From: Sipunculus nudus
Lineage: Eukaryota; Annelida; Sipuncula; Golfingiida; Sipunculidae
Reading direction: 5' to 3'
DNA: 64,000 bases
Assembly (NCBI GenBank): GCA_026874595.1
Contig: CM049317.1
Span: forward strand, 63,651,118 to 63,715,117
The notes beneath the pieces were generated by a model. The model made no database searches, was not told the DNA's origin, and was given only the letters and a program-made list of their open reading frames with translations. Numbering within the stretch: position 1 is the stretch's first letter; every line of letters begins with the position of its first letter. Shown in pieces: positions 62,929 through 64,000 of this stretch. The translations under genes were made by a program, and so were the position numbers.

Positions 62929-63170
62929 CATAATCAGTACCGTCGACATTTCCCAATTGCCTGAGACTGTGATCACTGTGATCCAAATCCTGTGTACTCG
63001 ACTCTCGACCATCTTTAATATAAGTCGTTTGTGTAGTTTTCTCCTCGTCCACGGATCGCGGCCCCATCAAATTCCATTCCTCTCCCCAACCGGCGCAGGT
63101 ATCGACTGCTTCTTGGTAGGTTCCTTTACTGGCAACCATCTTTTCATTTGTGTTTGTTCTACCGACAGGC
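62929..63170 (-). pseudogene. Pseudogene exon 1 (CTLD1, N-terminal)
   Basis: The frame is still open and very close to the functional exon (EKMVASKGTYQEAVDTCAGW, GEEWNLMGPRSVDEEKT). The WTTLR tryptophan position has changed to DLDHSD and QWKN has become QLGN. The acceptor region TTTCTCACAG of the intact gene is missing. Confidence 0.85.
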
Positions 63171-64000
63171 ATTCAGTGTTATCTAGTTATCGAATCAATG
63201 TCTCGTTCAACTTATATACAGATCATATTTAAAAACTGTTATGCATAAATGTCTTGTCCTTGACTTGTTACCATATTTGCATTTGTTTTATCAGCATTCA
63301 AAACTAGTTTACGCTCCCAAGGCAGCGGATATCTTGCGCTTCTAAAGAAGCTACTGATTTTCCCGCCGCCTTGTTTGACTGTTTATGATCCATTTAGACC
63401 CCAGGTGGTGGGACTGACCGCTGTATAAAACATTATGCGTATGATGTGACAAGCTACCAACCAAATGCTAATTAACAGGCATCATGGCTCCGCCCAGAGC
63501 TTCGCTTCAAGCGCACGTCCTGATAATTATGAAGATTCCTTGTCGCATCAGTCGTGTGTCGCATATCGGGCATTGTTTATACGCAGTCAAGAGGACCTTA
63601 AATTATTATGGGATCAGTCTGTGGTCGAGCTCATACCCAGTGCCCTCTTCAACCCCTTAAAAGATGTTGCCAACAGCATTTATATTTGCTATTTATTAAT
63701 TATGTGACCATTTCAGCCAACATAGGGATCGTGTCTTCCAGCACGGGGTCTGATCTGATTTGACCAAAAGCGATTCAGGATACGAGGTAAAAAAAAACAG
63801 CGCTTACAATATAGGTAGTAGGCCTTAGGTAAAGCGCTGAGTAAAGAGCGTAAAACTAGTAATGACTGTTAGTTTTTGTTTATAGTGATTAAAATATATC
63901 AGCAGAAGTGCTTGGAGCTGCTGTTCCTAAAACGTTGGTTCTGTAATTCTGCACTCTACAGTATACAGCTAAAATCATAGATTTTTGTTAAATGTCAATT
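63171..64000. other. Unassigned DNA at the window end
   Basis: The first 150 bases still align loosely with sequence upstream of the intact lectin gene. Beyond that, the plus-strand 80-codon frame at 63465-63707 has no known domain. Any 5' exons of the pseudogene would lie here or beyond the window. Confidence 0.4.

Larger units (their letters stand above)
60043..63170 (-). pseudogene. Lectin receptor pseudogene, paralogue of the gene at 38578-41826
   Basis: Six of the seven exons of the intact gene are recognisable in order on the same strand: 62929-63170, 62397-62519, 61714-61975, 61448-61555, 60611-60670 and 60043-60108. Lesions seen directly: the acceptor of exon 1 is deleted and its donor is GC; exon 2 has TAA where the intact copy has TAT; exon 3 has TAG for TGG, loses the helix cysteine (TGT to TTC) and carries one extra base; exon 4 lacks its acceptor AG, loses the ECVVL cysteine and is frameshifted before the closing cysteines; no transmembrane exon is found. 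The two stalk exons remain intact in length, phase and splice sites. It is therefore a clear duplicate that has lost the lectin function. Confidence 0.9.

Overview
This 64 kb window looks like animal genomic DNA. It is AT-rich, gene-poor and full of (TA)n, (GA)n and trinucleotide microsatellites. It carries decayed non-LTR retrotransposons, tRNA-derived SINE-like pieces and a TA-flanked miniature element. Its only convincing genes are split into short exons with GT-AG introns, and no open frame exceeds about 145 codons. Everything points to an invertebrate metazoan, most likely a marine lophotrochozoan such as a mollusc. That placement rests on style (C-type lectin expansion, repeat types) and is tentative.

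The best-supported gene is on the minus strand at 38578-41826. Seven exons can be joined with every visible internal junction in phase 1. They encode two C-type-lectin-like domains (CTLDs), a short stalk made of two exons, and a transmembrane exon with a short cytoplasmic tail: a single-pass lectin-type receptor. Its 5' end (signal peptide, promoter) is not identified. A second, exon-for-exon copy lies about 21 kb away on the same strand (60043-63170). It has nonsense codons, a frameshift, lost splice sites and no transmembrane exon, so I call it a pseudogene. A third, decayed CTLD relic lies on the plus strand at about 32440-32963.

Region by region: 1-17 kb is mostly unassigned DNA with microsatellites, SINE-like pieces, one possible 3'-terminal exon with a poly(A) signal (8355-8815), two (TAATAG)n arrays and a strong hairpin near 14.67 kb. 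17.9-19.6 kb is a minisatellite of about 71 units of 24 bp, with higher-order structure. 20-29 kb holds copies of a dispersed repeat family, a possible 1 kb inverted-repeat element and a clear 381 bp miniature transposon. 32-38 kb holds the lectin relic, a LINE 3' fragment and a SINE. 38.6-41.8 kb is the lectin receptor gene. 45.8-59.3 kb is dominated by two direct copies of a roughly 5 kb non-coding unit, separated by about 3.6 kb that includes a threefold tandem repeat and a second LINE fragment. 60-63.2 kb is the lectin pseudogene.

The two lectin copies flank the 5 kb duplicated units. The region therefore appears to have been built by repeated segmental duplication of a lectin locus together with repeat DNA.
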